Under the pieces are notes generated by a model, which was not told where the DNA came from, searched no databases, and was given only the letters and a program-made list of their open reading frames with translations. This document shows positions 15,284-24,499 of a stretch of 39,028 nt of DNA, in pieces. Source of the DNA: Dorea sp. CAG:317 (GTDB taxonomy: Bacteria; Bacillota; Clostridia; Lachnospirales; Lachnospiraceae); contig FR892668.1 in assembly GCA_000433535.1 (NCBI GenBank), forward strand, positions 222,146-261,173. The letters are read 5' to 3'. The position numbers and the translations under genes were made by a program. Every line of letters begins with the position of its first letter. Positions within the stretch are counted from its first letter, which is position 1.

Positions 15284-16894
15284 ATGTACACACCATACCC
15301 GGAAAACATGATGGAATCTATCAAAAAGGTAGAGGCTACAAGAAAAGAGCGTATGTCTACAGAACCTAGACGTCTGACAGCGGATGAAAAAGATGCTCTC
15401 CTGAAAGAGTTCCATCCAGATTATAATCCGAATGCTTTTGCAGAGATTAAAGTTGGACCAAACAAAGGACAGAAGGCACCAATTGAACTGGCAGAAGTTC
15501 TTCATTCTACCAGTCGTCTTGTAAATGAAAATGTAGATATCAATAAGATTGATTATGACGTAGATGTGCTTGTAATCGGCGGAGGCGGCGCAGGTTCTTC
15601 CTGTGCGCTGGAAGCACATCATGCAGGTGCTAATGTTATGATCGTTACAAAGCTTCGTATCGGTGATGCCAACACGATGATGGCAGAGGGCGGTATTCAG
15701 GCTGCAGATAAGGAAAATGACTCACCGGTTCAGCATTATCTGGACTGCTTCGGAGGCGGACATTTTGCTGCAAAACCGGAACTTGTGAAGCGTCTTGTTA
15801 TGGAAGCGCCAGATGCCATTAAATGGCTGAATGAACTTGGAGTTATGTTTGACAAAGATGCTGATGGCCGTATGGTTACTACCCATGGCGGTGGAACTTC
15901 CAGAAAGAGAATGCATGCATGTAAAGACTATTCAGGTGCTGAGATCATGCGTACATTGAGAGACGAAGTGATCAACCGCAAGATTCCTGTAGTAGAATTT
16001 ACTTCAGCAGTAGAGCTTCTGAAAGATGAAAAAGGACAGGTAGCCGGAGCAGTGCTTCTTAATATGGAGACAGGTGATTATTCTGTTGCAAAGGCAAAAA
16101 CAGTCGTCATTGCAACTGGTGGAGCCGGAAGAATGCATTATCAGGGCTTCCCGACATCCAACCATTACGGAGCAACAGCAGACGGACTGGTGCTTGGCTA
16201 CAGAGCCGGAGCGCCGCTCCTTTATCAGGATTCCATTCAGTATCATCCGACAGGAGTTGCATATCCGGTGCAGATGTTAGGTGCTCTTGTAACAGAGAAA
16301 GTTCGTTCTGTGGGAGCACAGCTTGTCAATGCAGAAGGTAAGGCATATATCCATCCGTTGGAGACTCGTGATGTCAATGCTTCCGGTGTTATCCGTGAAT
16401 GCGCAGAAGGACGCGGTATCGAGACACCGGATGGACAAAAAGGTGTATGGCTTGATACGCCGATGATTGAGATTCTTGGCGGTGAAGGCACGATTGAGAA
16501 GAGAATTCCTGCAATGTTCCGTATGTATATGAAATATGGCATTGATATGAGAAAGGTTCCGATTCTCATTTACCCAACTCTTCATTATCAGAACGGTGGT
16601 CTTGAGATTGATGGAGATGGATTTACAAAGACAATCCCGAATCTTCTTGCAGCCGGTGAAGCAGCCGGTGGAATCCACGGAAGAAACAGACTGATGGGTA
16701 ACTCTCTTCTGGATGTGATCGTATTTGGACGAAATGCAGGAAAGAAAGCGGCAGCAAAAGCGAAAGAAGTAGAAATCGGAACTCCAAATCTTGATCATGT
16801 GAAAGCTTATGCAGAAGAATTGAAAGAAGGACACCTCGAAACAGGAGATGTTTCTCCACGTCTTCTTCCAAATTACGCACGTCACGAAAGATAG
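15284..16894 (+). CDS. frdA: Fumarate reductase-type flavoprotein, soluble, lacking the C-terminal helical domain
   Basis: A 536-residue FAD protein of the fumarate reductase/succinate dehydrogenase/L-aspartate oxidase family. FAD motif GGGGAGSS at 99-106; AEGGIQA at 134-140; catalytic-type residues R362 (TRD), H434 (LHYQNGG) and R469 (NRLMGNS) match E. coli FrdA R287, H355 and R390 by eye. The His that binds FAD covalently in FrdA is N130 here, so FAD should be non-covalent. The N-terminus has about 90 extra residues before the FAD fold, and after VFGR (480-483) only about 53 residues remain, so the usual helical bundle is missing. ATG 15284 after GGAGGGC is preferred over the longer frame from 15200. 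Confidence 0.85.
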   Translation: MYTPYPENMMESIKKVEATRKERMSTEPRRLTADEKDALLKEFHPDYNPNAFAEIKVGPNKGQKAPIELAEVLHSTSRLVNENVDINKIDYDVDVLVIGGGGAGSSCALEAHHAGANVMIVTKLRIGDANTMMAEGGIQAADKENDSPVQHYLDCFGGGHFAAKPELVKRLVMEAPDAIKWLNELGVMFDKDADGRMVTTHGGGTSRKRMHACKDYSGAEIMRTLRDEVINRKIPVVEFTSAVELLKDEKGQVAGAVLLNMETGDYSVAKAKTVVIATGGAGRMHYQGFPTSNHYGATADGLVLGYRAGAPLLYQDSIQYHPTGVAYPVQMLGALVTEKVRSVGAQLVNAEGKAYIHPLETRDVNASGVIRECAEGRGIETPDGQKGVWLDTPMIEILGGEGTIEKRIPAMFRMYMKYGIDMRKVPILIYPTLHYQNGGLEIDGDGFTKTIPNLLAAGEAAGGIHGRNRLMGNSLLDVIVFGRNAGKKAAAKAKEVEIGTPNLDHVKAYAEELKEGHLETGDVSPRLLPNYARHER

Positions 16895-16923
16895 TCAACT
16901 GGACGGAAAGAAGGAATTGAGTC

Positions 16924-18087
16924 ATGGGAATTGTTACATGGTTTCAGGAAAATATTTTATCCAATACACTGATGATCGTATTTTTAATTGCGGTCATCGG
17001 CTATCTGGTTGGAAGTATTAAAATATGCGGAATTGAGCTTGGTACGGCAGGAATTCTTCTTGTTGCGTTAGTATTTGGGCATTTTGGGTTCGAGATTCCA
17101 GATCTGGTTCGAGAACTGGGGCTCATCTGCTTTGTTACATCTGTCGGTTTTATTGCCGGACCTAAGTTTTTCCGTAACTTTAAGTTGAATGCGACATCGT
17201 ACATCCTATTAGGTGTGATTATTATCGCAGCCGGCGCCCTTACATGTGTAGGAGTGATTACGCTGCTTGGCGTGCCGGATGATATCAGTGTCGGTATGAT
17301 GGCAGGTGCCTTGACAAGTACACCGGGACTGGCGGCTGCTCTTGATGCCACAGGTTCTGAAGCGGCATCTGTAGGATATGGAATTGCGTATCCGTTTGGC
17401 GTAGTAGGAGTTGTGCTTTTTGTTCAGCTGATTCCAAAGCTTTTGAAGACAGATATGGCTGCAGAGCGCGCTAAATTTGAAGCAGCAAGTAATGTGGGAG
17501 AGGAAGAATTTAAAAAGACGAAAAAAGAAGAATTATTCTATGCAGACAGTATGGGCTTCTTCCCATTTTCCCTTGCTATCATCCTTGGGATTGTGTTGGC
17601 AAAGATTCAGATCCCGCTTCCGGGAGGCGCCGTATTTTCGCTTGGAACTTCCGGAGGACCATTGATAGCCGGTCTGATTCTCGGACATTTTGGCAAAATC
17701 GGAAAACTGAGTGTCAAAGTAGAAAAACATGTGTTAGAATGTCTTAGAGAGTTCGGTCTTGCGCTGTTCCTGATCGGGGCAGGTGTGCAGGCAGGAGCAG
17801 GCTTTGTGGAAATTCTGAAGGAACAGGGACTTCTGCTCTTCGTATACGGAGCACTTATGACATTGATTCCAATGCTTTTAGGTTATGTTTTTGCATCGAA
17901 AGTATTGAAGCTAAGTCTCTTTAACACACTCGGTTCTATTTGCGGCGGTATGACAAGTACACCGGCGCTTGGCACATTGATTCGTGTAACCGAGACAGAT
18001 GACGTTGCCTCTGCTTATGCGGCAACTTATCCGGTGGCGCTTGTATTCGTTGTACTGGCGTGCCAGTTCATAGGAATTTTCTTATAA
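16924..18087 (+). CDS. AspT/SucE-type (AAE family) carrier, probable succinate exporter or dicarboxylate antiporter
   Basis: A 387-residue integral membrane protein with two homologous five-helix halves, each carrying the family motif: GALTSTPGLAAAL near residue 128 and GGMTSTPALGTLI near 340. This is the aspartate:alanine exchanger family (YidE/YbjL duplication). The halves are joined by a charged linker (about 175-202); the two TrkA-C domains found there in AspT are absent. The family includes the Corynebacterium succinate exporter SucE. Placed between the fumarate reductase flavoprotein and fumarase genes, export of succinate, possibly against another C4 acid or amino acid, is the best inference. 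Confidence 0.8.
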   Translation: MGIVTWFQENILSNTLMIVFLIAVIGYLVGSIKICGIELGTAGILLVALVFGHFGFEIPDLVRELGLICFVTSVGFIAGPKFFRNFKLNATSYILLGVIIIAAGALTCVGVITLLGVPDDISVGMMAGALTSTPGLAAALDATGSEAASVGYGIAYPFGVVGVVLFVQLIPKLLKTDMAAERAKFEAASNVGEEEFKKTKKEELFYADSMGFFPFSLAIILGIVLAKIQIPLPGGAVFSLGTSGGPLIAGLILGHFGKIGKLSVKVEKHVLECLREFGLALFLIGAGVQAGAGFVEILKEQGLLLFVYGALMTLIPMLLGYVFASKVLKLSLFNTLGSICGGMTSTPALGTLIRVTETDDVASAYAATYPVALVFVVLACQFIGIFL

Positions 18088-18157
18088 CGAGTGGTGCAAG
18101 CCGGAATCGTTATAATTCTCGAATTATTTATATAAAAATACAGGAGGTGCTTTACAT

Positions 18158-19000
18158 ATGCGTGAAATTGATGTACAGCAGATCACAGATGTTGTAGAAA
18201 AATTATGTATTGAAGCAAACCAGTTTCTTCCGGAAGATGTACAGTGTGCGATCAAAAACTGTCGTGGCTGTGAAGACTGGGAGATTGCCCAAGGGGTTCT
18301 GGACAATATTATTACCAATTTTGAGATTGCCAAAGAAGAGCAGGTTCCGATCTGTCAGGATACCGGTATGGCATGTGTATTTCTTGAGATCGGTCAGGAT
18401 GTACATCTGACAGGTGGTAATCTTGCTGAAGCGGTGGATGAAGGTGTGCGCCGTGGATATGACAAAGGATATCTCAGAAAATCAGTAGTAGGTGACCCTG
18501 TGCGTCGCGGCAATACCGGAGACAATACACCGGCTATGCTTTACACAGAGATTGTGCCTGGTGAGGAAATTAAGATCACAGTAGGTCCAAAAGGATTCGG
18601 AAGTGAAAATATGAGCCAGATTCGTATGTTCAAGCCATCCGCAGGACTTCAGGGAATTAAAGACTTCATTTTAGAGGTTGTTGAGACCGCAGGACCAAAC
18701 CCATGCCCACCAATGGTTGTTGGCGTTGGTATCGGAGGAACCTTCGACAAAGCAGCGCTTCTTGCGAAGAAAGCTCTGATGCGTCCGGTAGATTCCGAGA
18801 ACCCGGATCCATTCTATGCAGATCTTGAAAAAGAGATGCTTGAGAAGGTAAATAAACTTGGAATCGGTCCACAGGGATTCGGCGGAAAGACAACTGCAAT
18901 CGGTCTGAATATTGAGACGTTGCCAACACACATTGCAGGTATGCCATGTGCAGTTAATATTAACTGTCATGTAACACGTCATAAAACGGAGGTGATCTAA
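18158..19000 (+). CDS. fumA: Class I fumarate hydratase, alpha subunit
   Basis: A 280-residue subunit of the oxygen-sensitive [4Fe-4S] fumarase (TtdA/FumA N-terminal family) that interconverts malate and fumarate. Typical motifs: PICQDTGMACVF near 66-77, RRGNTGDNTPA near 115, the GSENMSQ segment near 148, and GIGGTFDKAA near 190. Cluster cysteines are expected at C68 and two later positions. AGGAGG precedes the ATG. Two-subunit fumarases split the FumA/FumB chain into this protein and the next; the beta gene starts two bases after this stop. A related tartrate dehydratase activity cannot be excluded, but context supports fumarase. Confidence 0.92.
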   Translation: MREIDVQQITDVVEKLCIEANQFLPEDVQCAIKNCRGCEDWEIAQGVLDNIITNFEIAKEEQVPICQDTGMACVFLEIGQDVHLTGGNLAEAVDEGVRRGYDKGYLRKSVVGDPVRRGNTGDNTPAMLYTEIVPGEEIKITVGPKGFGSENMSQIRMFKPSAGLQGIKDFILEVVETAGPNPCPPMVVGVGIGGTFDKAALLAKKALMRPVDSENPDPFYADLEKEMLEKVNKLGIGPQGFGGKTTAIGLNIETLPTHIAGMPCAVNINCHVTRHKTEVI

Positions 19001-19001
19001 G

Positions 19002-19565
19002 ATGGCAGCAAGACAGATTACATTACCATTGACTGAGGAACTTGCAAAAACTTTGCATGCAGGAGACAGCGTACTGGTGACAGGAACGATCTATACTTCC
19101 AGAGATGCCGGACATAAGAGAATGTGTGAGGCTCTTGCAAGAGGAGAAGAACTTCCTTTTGATCCGACTGATGCAACTATTTACTATGTAGGACCTACGC
19201 CTGCAAAGCCGGGAAAAGTGATTGGTTCTGCAGGACCGACTACAAGCGGACGTATGGATGCTTATGCGCCAACGATGATGTCTGTAGGCGCAAGAGGAAT
19301 GATCGGTAAAGGAGCACGTCTTCCGGAAGTTGTAGATGCTATGAAGAAGTATTCCGGTGTTTACTTTGGTGCGATTGGCGGAGCAGGAGCACTTCTTGCA
19401 AAATCAATCAAAGAAGCAGAGCTTATTGCATATGAAGACCTTGGCGCTGAGGCACTTCGCAAGCTTTATGTTGAAGATATGCCATTGGTTGTCATCATTG
19501 ACAGTGAGGGGAATAACCTTTATGACCAGGGACGTGCGCAATATCTTGCAGAGCAGGAGAAATAA
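19002..19565 (+). CDS. fumB: Class I fumarate hydratase, beta subunit
   Basis: A 187-residue C-terminal-type fumarase domain (TtdB family). Characteristic motifs are GDSVLVTGTIYTSRDAGHKR near 22-41, YYVGPTPAKPGKVIGSAGPTTSGRMD near 62-87 (described in parts), and GKGARLPEVVDAMKK near 102. It completes the iron-sulfur fumarase with the preceding gene and is the last gene of the Rex-controlled operon; a terminator follows. Confidence 0.92.
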   Translation: MAARQITLPLTEELAKTLHAGDSVLVTGTIYTSRDAGHKRMCEALARGEELPFDPTDATIYYVGPTPAKPGKVIGSAGPTTSGRMDAYAPTMMSVGARGMIGKGARLPEVVDAMKKYSGVYFGAIGGAGALLAKSIKEAELIAYEDLGAEALRKLYVEDMPLVVIIDSEGNNLYDQGRAQYLAEQEK

Positions 19566-19604
19566 AAGGTTCCGCAATTAAGTGAAAATAAACATTAGAC
19601 ATGG

Positions 19605-19641
19605 AAACAGGGGATGGGATGACCAGCCCCTGTTTTACTTT
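19605..19641 (+). terminator. Terminator of the succinate/Flx-Hdr operon
   Basis: AAACAGGGG (19605-19613) pairs with CCCCTGTTT (19627-19635) around a 13-base loop and is followed by T-rich sequence. Confidence 0.8.
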
Positions 19642-19690
19642 GCCGCAGAGAAACGAAGAGCGGAATGTATCGAGCAAGATTGACATTTTG

Positions 19691-19719
19691 TTGACAATGA
19701 AATGAATACTCTGTATGAT
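19691..19719 (+). promoter_or_regulatory. Promoter of the ThrE-type exporter gene
   Basis: TTGACA (19691-19696) and TATGAT (19714-19719) are 17 bases apart. A second TTGACA begins at 19680, eleven bases earlier, without an equally good -10 partner. Confidence 0.7.
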
Positions 19720-19763
19720 AGTAAAGAATAAAAAAGACTAAAATAAAGTGTGAAGAGGAAATT

Positions 19764-21107
19764 ATGCAGATTACAAGAGAAGATATTTCATCTATTGATA
19801 AAAACCATATGCCAATTCCATGGCATTCTTTCGGAGAGAAAAATGATTCTACTCCGATCAAAGAAGCTTCTTTGAGTGAGAAATCTACAATTATAGGAAG
19901 AATTGGATTTATGCTGTTATCCTGCGGAACAGGAGCATGGCGTGTGAGAAGTTCTATGAATAAGATAGCAAGAGAGCTTGGTGTTACCTGTTCAGCGGAT
20001 ATCGGACTGGTGTCTATTGAATATACCTGTCTGGAAGGCGGAGAAAGCTATTCCCAGGTGCTGACACTGACAGGTACCGGTGTAAATACAGCAAAACTTG
20101 CAAGAATAGAACAGTTTGTTCTGGACTTTTCAGAAAAATACAGTCACTTATCTATTGAAGAGCTTCATAAGAAGCTGGATGAACAGGAGAAGATAAAATC
20201 AGGGTATAAACCTTTGACGTTAGGACTTGCTGCCGGATTCGCCTGCAGTGGATTTACTTTACTTTTGGGCGGCGGACCGATAGAGATGTTATGTGCTTTT
20301 TTGGGTGCGGGGATTGGTAATTATCTTCGTGTTCAATTGATTCACAGAAAGTATACACTTGCGTTACAGGTTGTAGCAGGTGTGGCGGCAGCCTGTCTTG
20401 GTTATACCGCATTACTTCGAATGTTGGAGCTTGTATTTGGTGTGTCTGCCAATCATGAAGCTGGATACATTTGTGCCATGCTGTTTATTATTCCGGGATT
20501 CCCATTTATTACAAGTGGAATCGACCTTGCCAAGCTGGATTTAAGGTCTGGAATCGAAAGATTTACATATGCGGCGTTAATCATATTGACATCTACGCTG
20601 ACCGGATGGATTCTGGCAGTCGCTCTCCAATTAAAGCCGGGAGATTTTCAGCCGCTTGGGTTAAGTGTTGGCATATTGGCATGCTTTCGATTTTTGGCAA
20701 GCTTCTGCGGCGTGTTCGGATTTTCTATTATGTTCAGCAGTTCTGTAAAAATGGCGTCCATGGCAGGAGTGATTGGCGCGATTGCAAATACATTAAGACT
20801 GGAGCTTATTGATCTGATCGGGATACCTCCGGCGGCGGCAGCCTTTGCCTGTGCATTTTTAGCAGGAATTCTGGCATCACTGTTAAAGCCATCTTACGGC
20901 TATCCAAGAATTTCGATTACAGTCCCATCTATTGTAATCATGGTTCCGGGGATGTATTTGTATAAGGCGATTTACAATATGGGAACAGGCACTATTATGG
21001 ATGCATCTCATTGGTTTACAGAGGCAGTGCTCATTATGGCAGCGCTTCCGCTGGGACTTATTTTTGCCAGAATATTTACGGATAAAGAATTCCGATATTC
21101 GATCTAG
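19764..21107 (+). CDS. Threonine/serine exporter (ThrE) family membrane protein
   Basis: A 447-residue protein combining the two ThrE modules. A cytoplasmic N-terminal part (about 40-150; MLLSCGTGAWRVRSSMNKIARELG) is followed by about ten membrane segments: the DUF1212-type half to about residue 280 and the DUF3815-type half after it (GVFGFSIMFSSS, GAIANTLRL, PSIVIMVPGMYLYKA). In Corynebacterium ThrE exports threonine and serine by proton-motive force. In many Clostridia the two halves are separate genes; here they are fused. The first 40 residues are a poorly conserved hydrophilic extension. Confidence 0.85.
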   Translation: MQITREDISSIDKNHMPIPWHSFGEKNDSTPIKEASLSEKSTIIGRIGFMLLSCGTGAWRVRSSMNKIARELGVTCSADIGLVSIEYTCLEGGESYSQVLTLTGTGVNTAKLARIEQFVLDFSEKYSHLSIEELHKKLDEQEKIKSGYKPLTLGLAAGFACSGFTLLLGGGPIEMLCAFLGAGIGNYLRVQLIHRKYTLALQVVAGVAAACLGYTALLRMLELVFGVSANHEAGYICAMLFIIPGFPFITSGIDLAKLDLRSGIERFTYAALIILTSTLTGWILAVALQLKPGDFQPLGLSVGILACFRFLASFCGVFGFSIMFSSSVKMASMAGVIGAIANTLRLELIDLIGIPPAAAAFACAFLAGILASLLKPSYGYPRISITVPSIVIMVPGMYLYKAIYNMGTGTIMDASHWFTEAVLIMAALPLGLIFARIFTDKEFRYSI

Positions 21108-21131
21108 ACAGAAAATATATATGAAATGATG

Positions 21132-21165
21132 GGAAGGCGTTGTTTGATACAATGCCTTCTTTTAA
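21132..21165 (+). terminator. Terminator after the ThrE-type gene
   Basis: GAAGGCGTTGT (21133-21143) pairs with ACAATGCCTTC (21149-21159) with one G-T pair, a five-base loop, and then a T-rich tail. Confidence 0.85.
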
Positions 21166-21239
21166 TATTTTTTTACTTTTAAAACCTCTTGAATTGGTGT
21201 ATAGTAATAAGATAGTAATAAAATGCATGGAGAAAAATC

Positions 21240-23855
21240 ATGAGTGAAAAAATTGTATTGATAGATGGACATAGTATCTTGAACCGGGCGTTTTACGGGC
21301 TCCCTGATCTCACCAATGCAGAGGGGCTTCATACCAACGCAATCTATGGGTTCCTTACGATCATGTTCAAAATATTGGAAGAGGAAAAACCGGAATACCT
21401 GACAGTTGCCTTTGATGTACATGCTCCTACCTTTCGTCATGAAATGTATGATGCCTATAAGGGAACACGAAAACCTATGGCAGACGAGCTGCGTCAGCAG
21501 GTGCCTGTAATCAAGGAAGTTTTAGGCGCAATGGGAATTAAGACTATCGAACAGGCAGGACTGGAAGCGGACGATCTTCTTGGAACCATTTCCAGAAGAA
21601 GTGAAGAGCGGGGCATGGAAGTGTCTGTGATCTCCGGCGACCGGGATCTGTTGCAGCTTGCCACAGAACATGTGAAGATTCGTATTCCTAAGACGAGGCA
21701 GGGCAGAACGGAAGTAGAAGATTATTACAGCGAGGATGTAAAGAACCGTTATCAGGTGACACCTTTAGAGTTTATTGATTTAAAGGCGCTGATGGGGGAT
21801 ACTTCTGATAACATTCCGGGTGTGCCAAGTATCGGCGAAAAGACTGCTGCCAGGATCATTACAGAATATCATTCCATTGAAAATGCATATGCCCATGTAG
21901 AGGAATTGAAGCCGCCGCGGGCATCAAAGGCATTAAAAGAACACTGGGAGCTGGCGGTGATGAGTAAGACGCTGGCAACCATTGAAGTCCATGCTGACTT
22001 TGCTTATGATTTCGAAGAAGCGCGGCTTGGAAATATATATACCGAAGAAGCTTATGCTTATTTCCAGAGATTACAGTTTAAGAATCTGTTGTCAAAATTT
22101 GATGTAACAGCGCCGGCAAATTCCGTGGAGGATCATTTTCGAGTGATCGAAAGCAAAACGGAAGCGACGGAAATCTTCAGAAAGGCAGCGCAGGCTGACT
22201 GTGTCGGTGCGGCAATTTTTAAGGATCTGGAGAATGTGCTTCCACTTTTTGTACAGGAAGCCGGTGTGGGTGGAATCGCACTTTCTTTTTCGCAGGAAGA
22301 CATTCTATGTATCCGGTGCAACGCGGAACTCAGTGGTGAATGGCTGCTAAAAGAGTTGGAAATGATTGCGGAGAAGACGAATAGATTCGTTGTGTTTGAT
22401 CTGAAGGCTCAGATGGAGTTCTTAAAGATCCAGAGAAAAGACAATTGTTTTGATGCTACCGTTGCCGCTTATCTACTTAATCCGTTGAAAAGCGATTATA
22501 CTTATGAAGATGTAGCCAGAGAACAGTTGGACCTTATTTTGGAAGATAAGACAGATCTTACAACGAAGGTATGTTATGAAGCGTACACCGCATATGCTTC
22601 TTCCGCCAAATTAGAAAAGAGACTGAAAGAAGACGGACTGTGGAGTCTGTTTGAAGAGATAGAGATGCCCCTTGTATTTACTCTTTATGACATGGAGAAA
22701 AACGGGGTGAAGGTAGAGGCAGAGGCGTTGAAGCTCTATGGCGATCAACTCGGAGATAAAATCGTAGAACTTGAAAAAGAGATTTATGAGGATGCCAATG
22801 AGACGTTTAATATCAACTCGCCAAAACAGCTTGGAGTAGTTCTGTTTGAGAATATGAAAATTCCGGGCGGAAGAAAGACGAAGACCGGTTACTCTACGGC
22901 TGCGGATGTGCTGGAAAAACTGGCACCGGAGTATCCGATCGTTGCGAAGATTCTGGAATACCGTCAGCTTACAAAATTAAAATCGACTTATGCGGACGGA
23001 CTGGCAGGCTATATTCAGGAAGATGGAAGGATTCACGGGAAATTTAACCAGACCGTAACAGCTACCGGAAGAATCAGCAGTACCGAGCCGAATCTTCAGA
23101 ATATTCCGGTTCGGGTAGAACTTGGAAGAATGATTCGTAAAGTCTTCGTTCCGGAAGAAGGGTATGTATTTGTGGATGCGGATTATTCACAGATCGAGCT
23201 TCGGGTACTGGCTCACTGTTCCGGTGATGAGCAGCTTATCAAGGCTTATCGGGAGGAGGCAGATATCCACAGGATTACAGCTTCTCAGGTTTTCCATGTG
23301 CCTTTTGATGAGGTGACTGATTTACAGAGAAGAAATGCAAAAGCAGTGAATTTTGGGATCGTCTATGGAATCAGTTCCTTCGGGCTTAGTCAGGACTTGA
23401 GTATAACGAGAAAAGAAGCGGCGAAATATATAGAAGATTATTTCCATACGTATCCGGGAATCAAAGCATTTCTCGATGACGCGGTAGCGCACGCCAAAGA
23501 GAACGGATATGTGAAGACCTTGTTTGGACGGAGACGTCCGGTGCCGGAGCTTGCTTCCAGCAATTTTGTGCAGCGCTCTTTTGGAGAAAGAGTTGCCATG
23601 AATGCTCCTATTCAGGGAACCGCGGCAGATATTATGAAAATCGCCATGATTGGTGTAAATAAACGGTTAAAGGAACAGAAGTTAAAATCAAGGCTTGTGC
23701 TTCAAGTTCATGATGAACTTTTAATCGAGGCATACCACGCTGAAATTGACACCGTAAAGGAGATTTTGCGTGAAGAGATGGAACAGGCGGCTTCGTTAGA
23801 CGTACCGCTTGAGATAGATATGCACACTGGAAATAACTGGTATGAAGCAAAATAA
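21240..23855 (+). CDS. polA: DNA polymerase I
   Basis: An 871-residue family A polymerase for repair and Okazaki-fragment processing. The N-terminal 5'-nuclease (1-290) has LIDGHSILNRAF and VISGDRDLLQL; the middle domain (about 300-465) resembles the 3'-5' exonuclease but lacks the DxE metal-binding motif, so proofreading is probably absent, as in other Firmicutes Pol I. The polymerase domain has motif A DYSQIELRVLAH, motif B RRNAKAVNFGIVYGIS and motif C VHDEL. A weak promoter (TTGAAT at 21189) may precede it. It is followed closely by coaE, a common neighbour in this lineage. Confidence 0.97.
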   Translation: MSEKIVLIDGHSILNRAFYGLPDLTNAEGLHTNAIYGFLTIMFKILEEEKPEYLTVAFDVHAPTFRHEMYDAYKGTRKPMADELRQQVPVIKEVLGAMGIKTIEQAGLEADDLLGTISRRSEERGMEVSVISGDRDLLQLATEHVKIRIPKTRQGRTEVEDYYSEDVKNRYQVTPLEFIDLKALMGDTSDNIPGVPSIGEKTAARIITEYHSIENAYAHVEELKPPRASKALKEHWELAVMSKTLATIEVHADFAYDFEEARLGNIYTEEAYAYFQRLQFKNLLSKFDVTAPANSVEDHFRVIESKTEATEIFRKAAQADCVGAAIFKDLENVLPLFVQEAGVGGIALSFSQEDILCIRCNAELSGEWLLKELEMIAEKTNRFVVFDLKAQMEFLKIQRKDNCFDATVAAYLLNPLKSDYTYEDVAREQLDLILEDKTDLTTKVCYEAYTAYASSAKLEKRLKEDGLWSLFEEIEMPLVFTLYDMEKNGVKVEAEALKLYGDQLGDKIVELEKEIYEDANETFNINSPKQLGVVLFENMKIPGGRKTKTGYSTAADVLEKLAPEYPIVAKILEYRQLTKLKSTYADGLAGYIQEDGRIHGKFNQTVTATGRISSTEPNLQNIPVRVELGRMIRKVFVPEEGYVFVDADYSQIELRVLAHCSGDEQLIKAYREEADIHRITASQVFHVPFDEVTDLQRRNAKAVNFGIVYGISSFGLSQDLSITRKEAAKYIEDYFHTYPGIKAFLDDAVAHAKENGYVKTLFGRRRPVPELASSNFVQRSFGERVAMNAPIQGTAADIMKIAMIGVNKRLKEQKLKSRLVLQVHDELLIEAYHAEIDTVKEILREEMEQAASLDVPLEIDMHTGNNWYEAK

Positions 23856-23868
23856 GAGGTGAAAGATC

Positions 23869-24459
23869 ATGAAAGTTATAGGATTAACCGGAGGCATTGG
23901 AGCCGGTAAGACACAGATTTTAAATTATTTAAATGATAAATACGGAGCTTCTATCTGTCAGGCAGACGAAGTGGCAAAAAAACTTCAGAAAAAAGGGGCT
24001 CCGGTATATGATGAGATCGTTGCACATTTTGGAGAAGAGATTCTGGATGAAAAGGGCGAGATCAACAGAAGTAAATTGGCAGATATCGTTTTTACGGATG
24101 AAAAAGAATTGAAGATATTAAACGGAATCGTTCATCCGGCGGTTAAAGAGGAAATCCGTAGAAAAATTGCCGCAGAAGAGCGTAAATGCACCAGTTTGTT
24201 CTTGATCGAGGCGGCGCTTCTCATAGAAGACAATTATGAAGAAATCTGTGATGAATTCTGGTATGTCTATGTGAAAAAAGATGTGCGCAAAAATCGTCTG
24301 ACTTATGCGAGAGGGTATCAGCCGGAGAAAATTGATGAGATTATGGCAGCGCAGCTTCCGAAAGAAGAGTTTTTGAAAAATTGTGACCGAGTGATCGACA
24401 ACAATGGAGTGTTTGTAGAAACGATGCTTCAGCTTGACAAGATCGTCCATGATCTGTAA
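23869..24459 (+). CDS. coaE: Dephospho-CoA kinase
   Basis: A 196-residue P-loop kinase that makes coenzyme A from dephospho-CoA, the last step of CoA synthesis. Walker A GLTGGIGAGKT is at 4-14, and DEVAKKL and VHPAVKEEI mark the substrate region. Length is normal. It is thirteen bases after polA with an AGAGGTGA ribosome-binding site. Confidence 0.95.
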   Translation: MKVIGLTGGIGAGKTQILNYLNDKYGASICQADEVAKKLQKKGAPVYDEIVAHFGEEILDEKGEINRSKLADIVFTDEKELKILNGIVHPAVKEEIRRKIAAEERKCTSLFLIEAALLIEDNYEEICDEFWYVYVKKDVRKNRLTYARGYQPEKIDEIMAAQLPKEEFLKNCDRVIDNNGVFVETMLQLDKIVHDL

Positions 24460-24499
24460 GATATTTGAGGAAGAAAGATAGAGATACAAGGAGAACTAC

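Noticed and set aside
14503..15324. A 273-codon open frame on the minus strand
   Set aside because: Antisense shadow of the FrdB-like gene; cysteine-rich appearance results from the reverse reading of the cluster codons.
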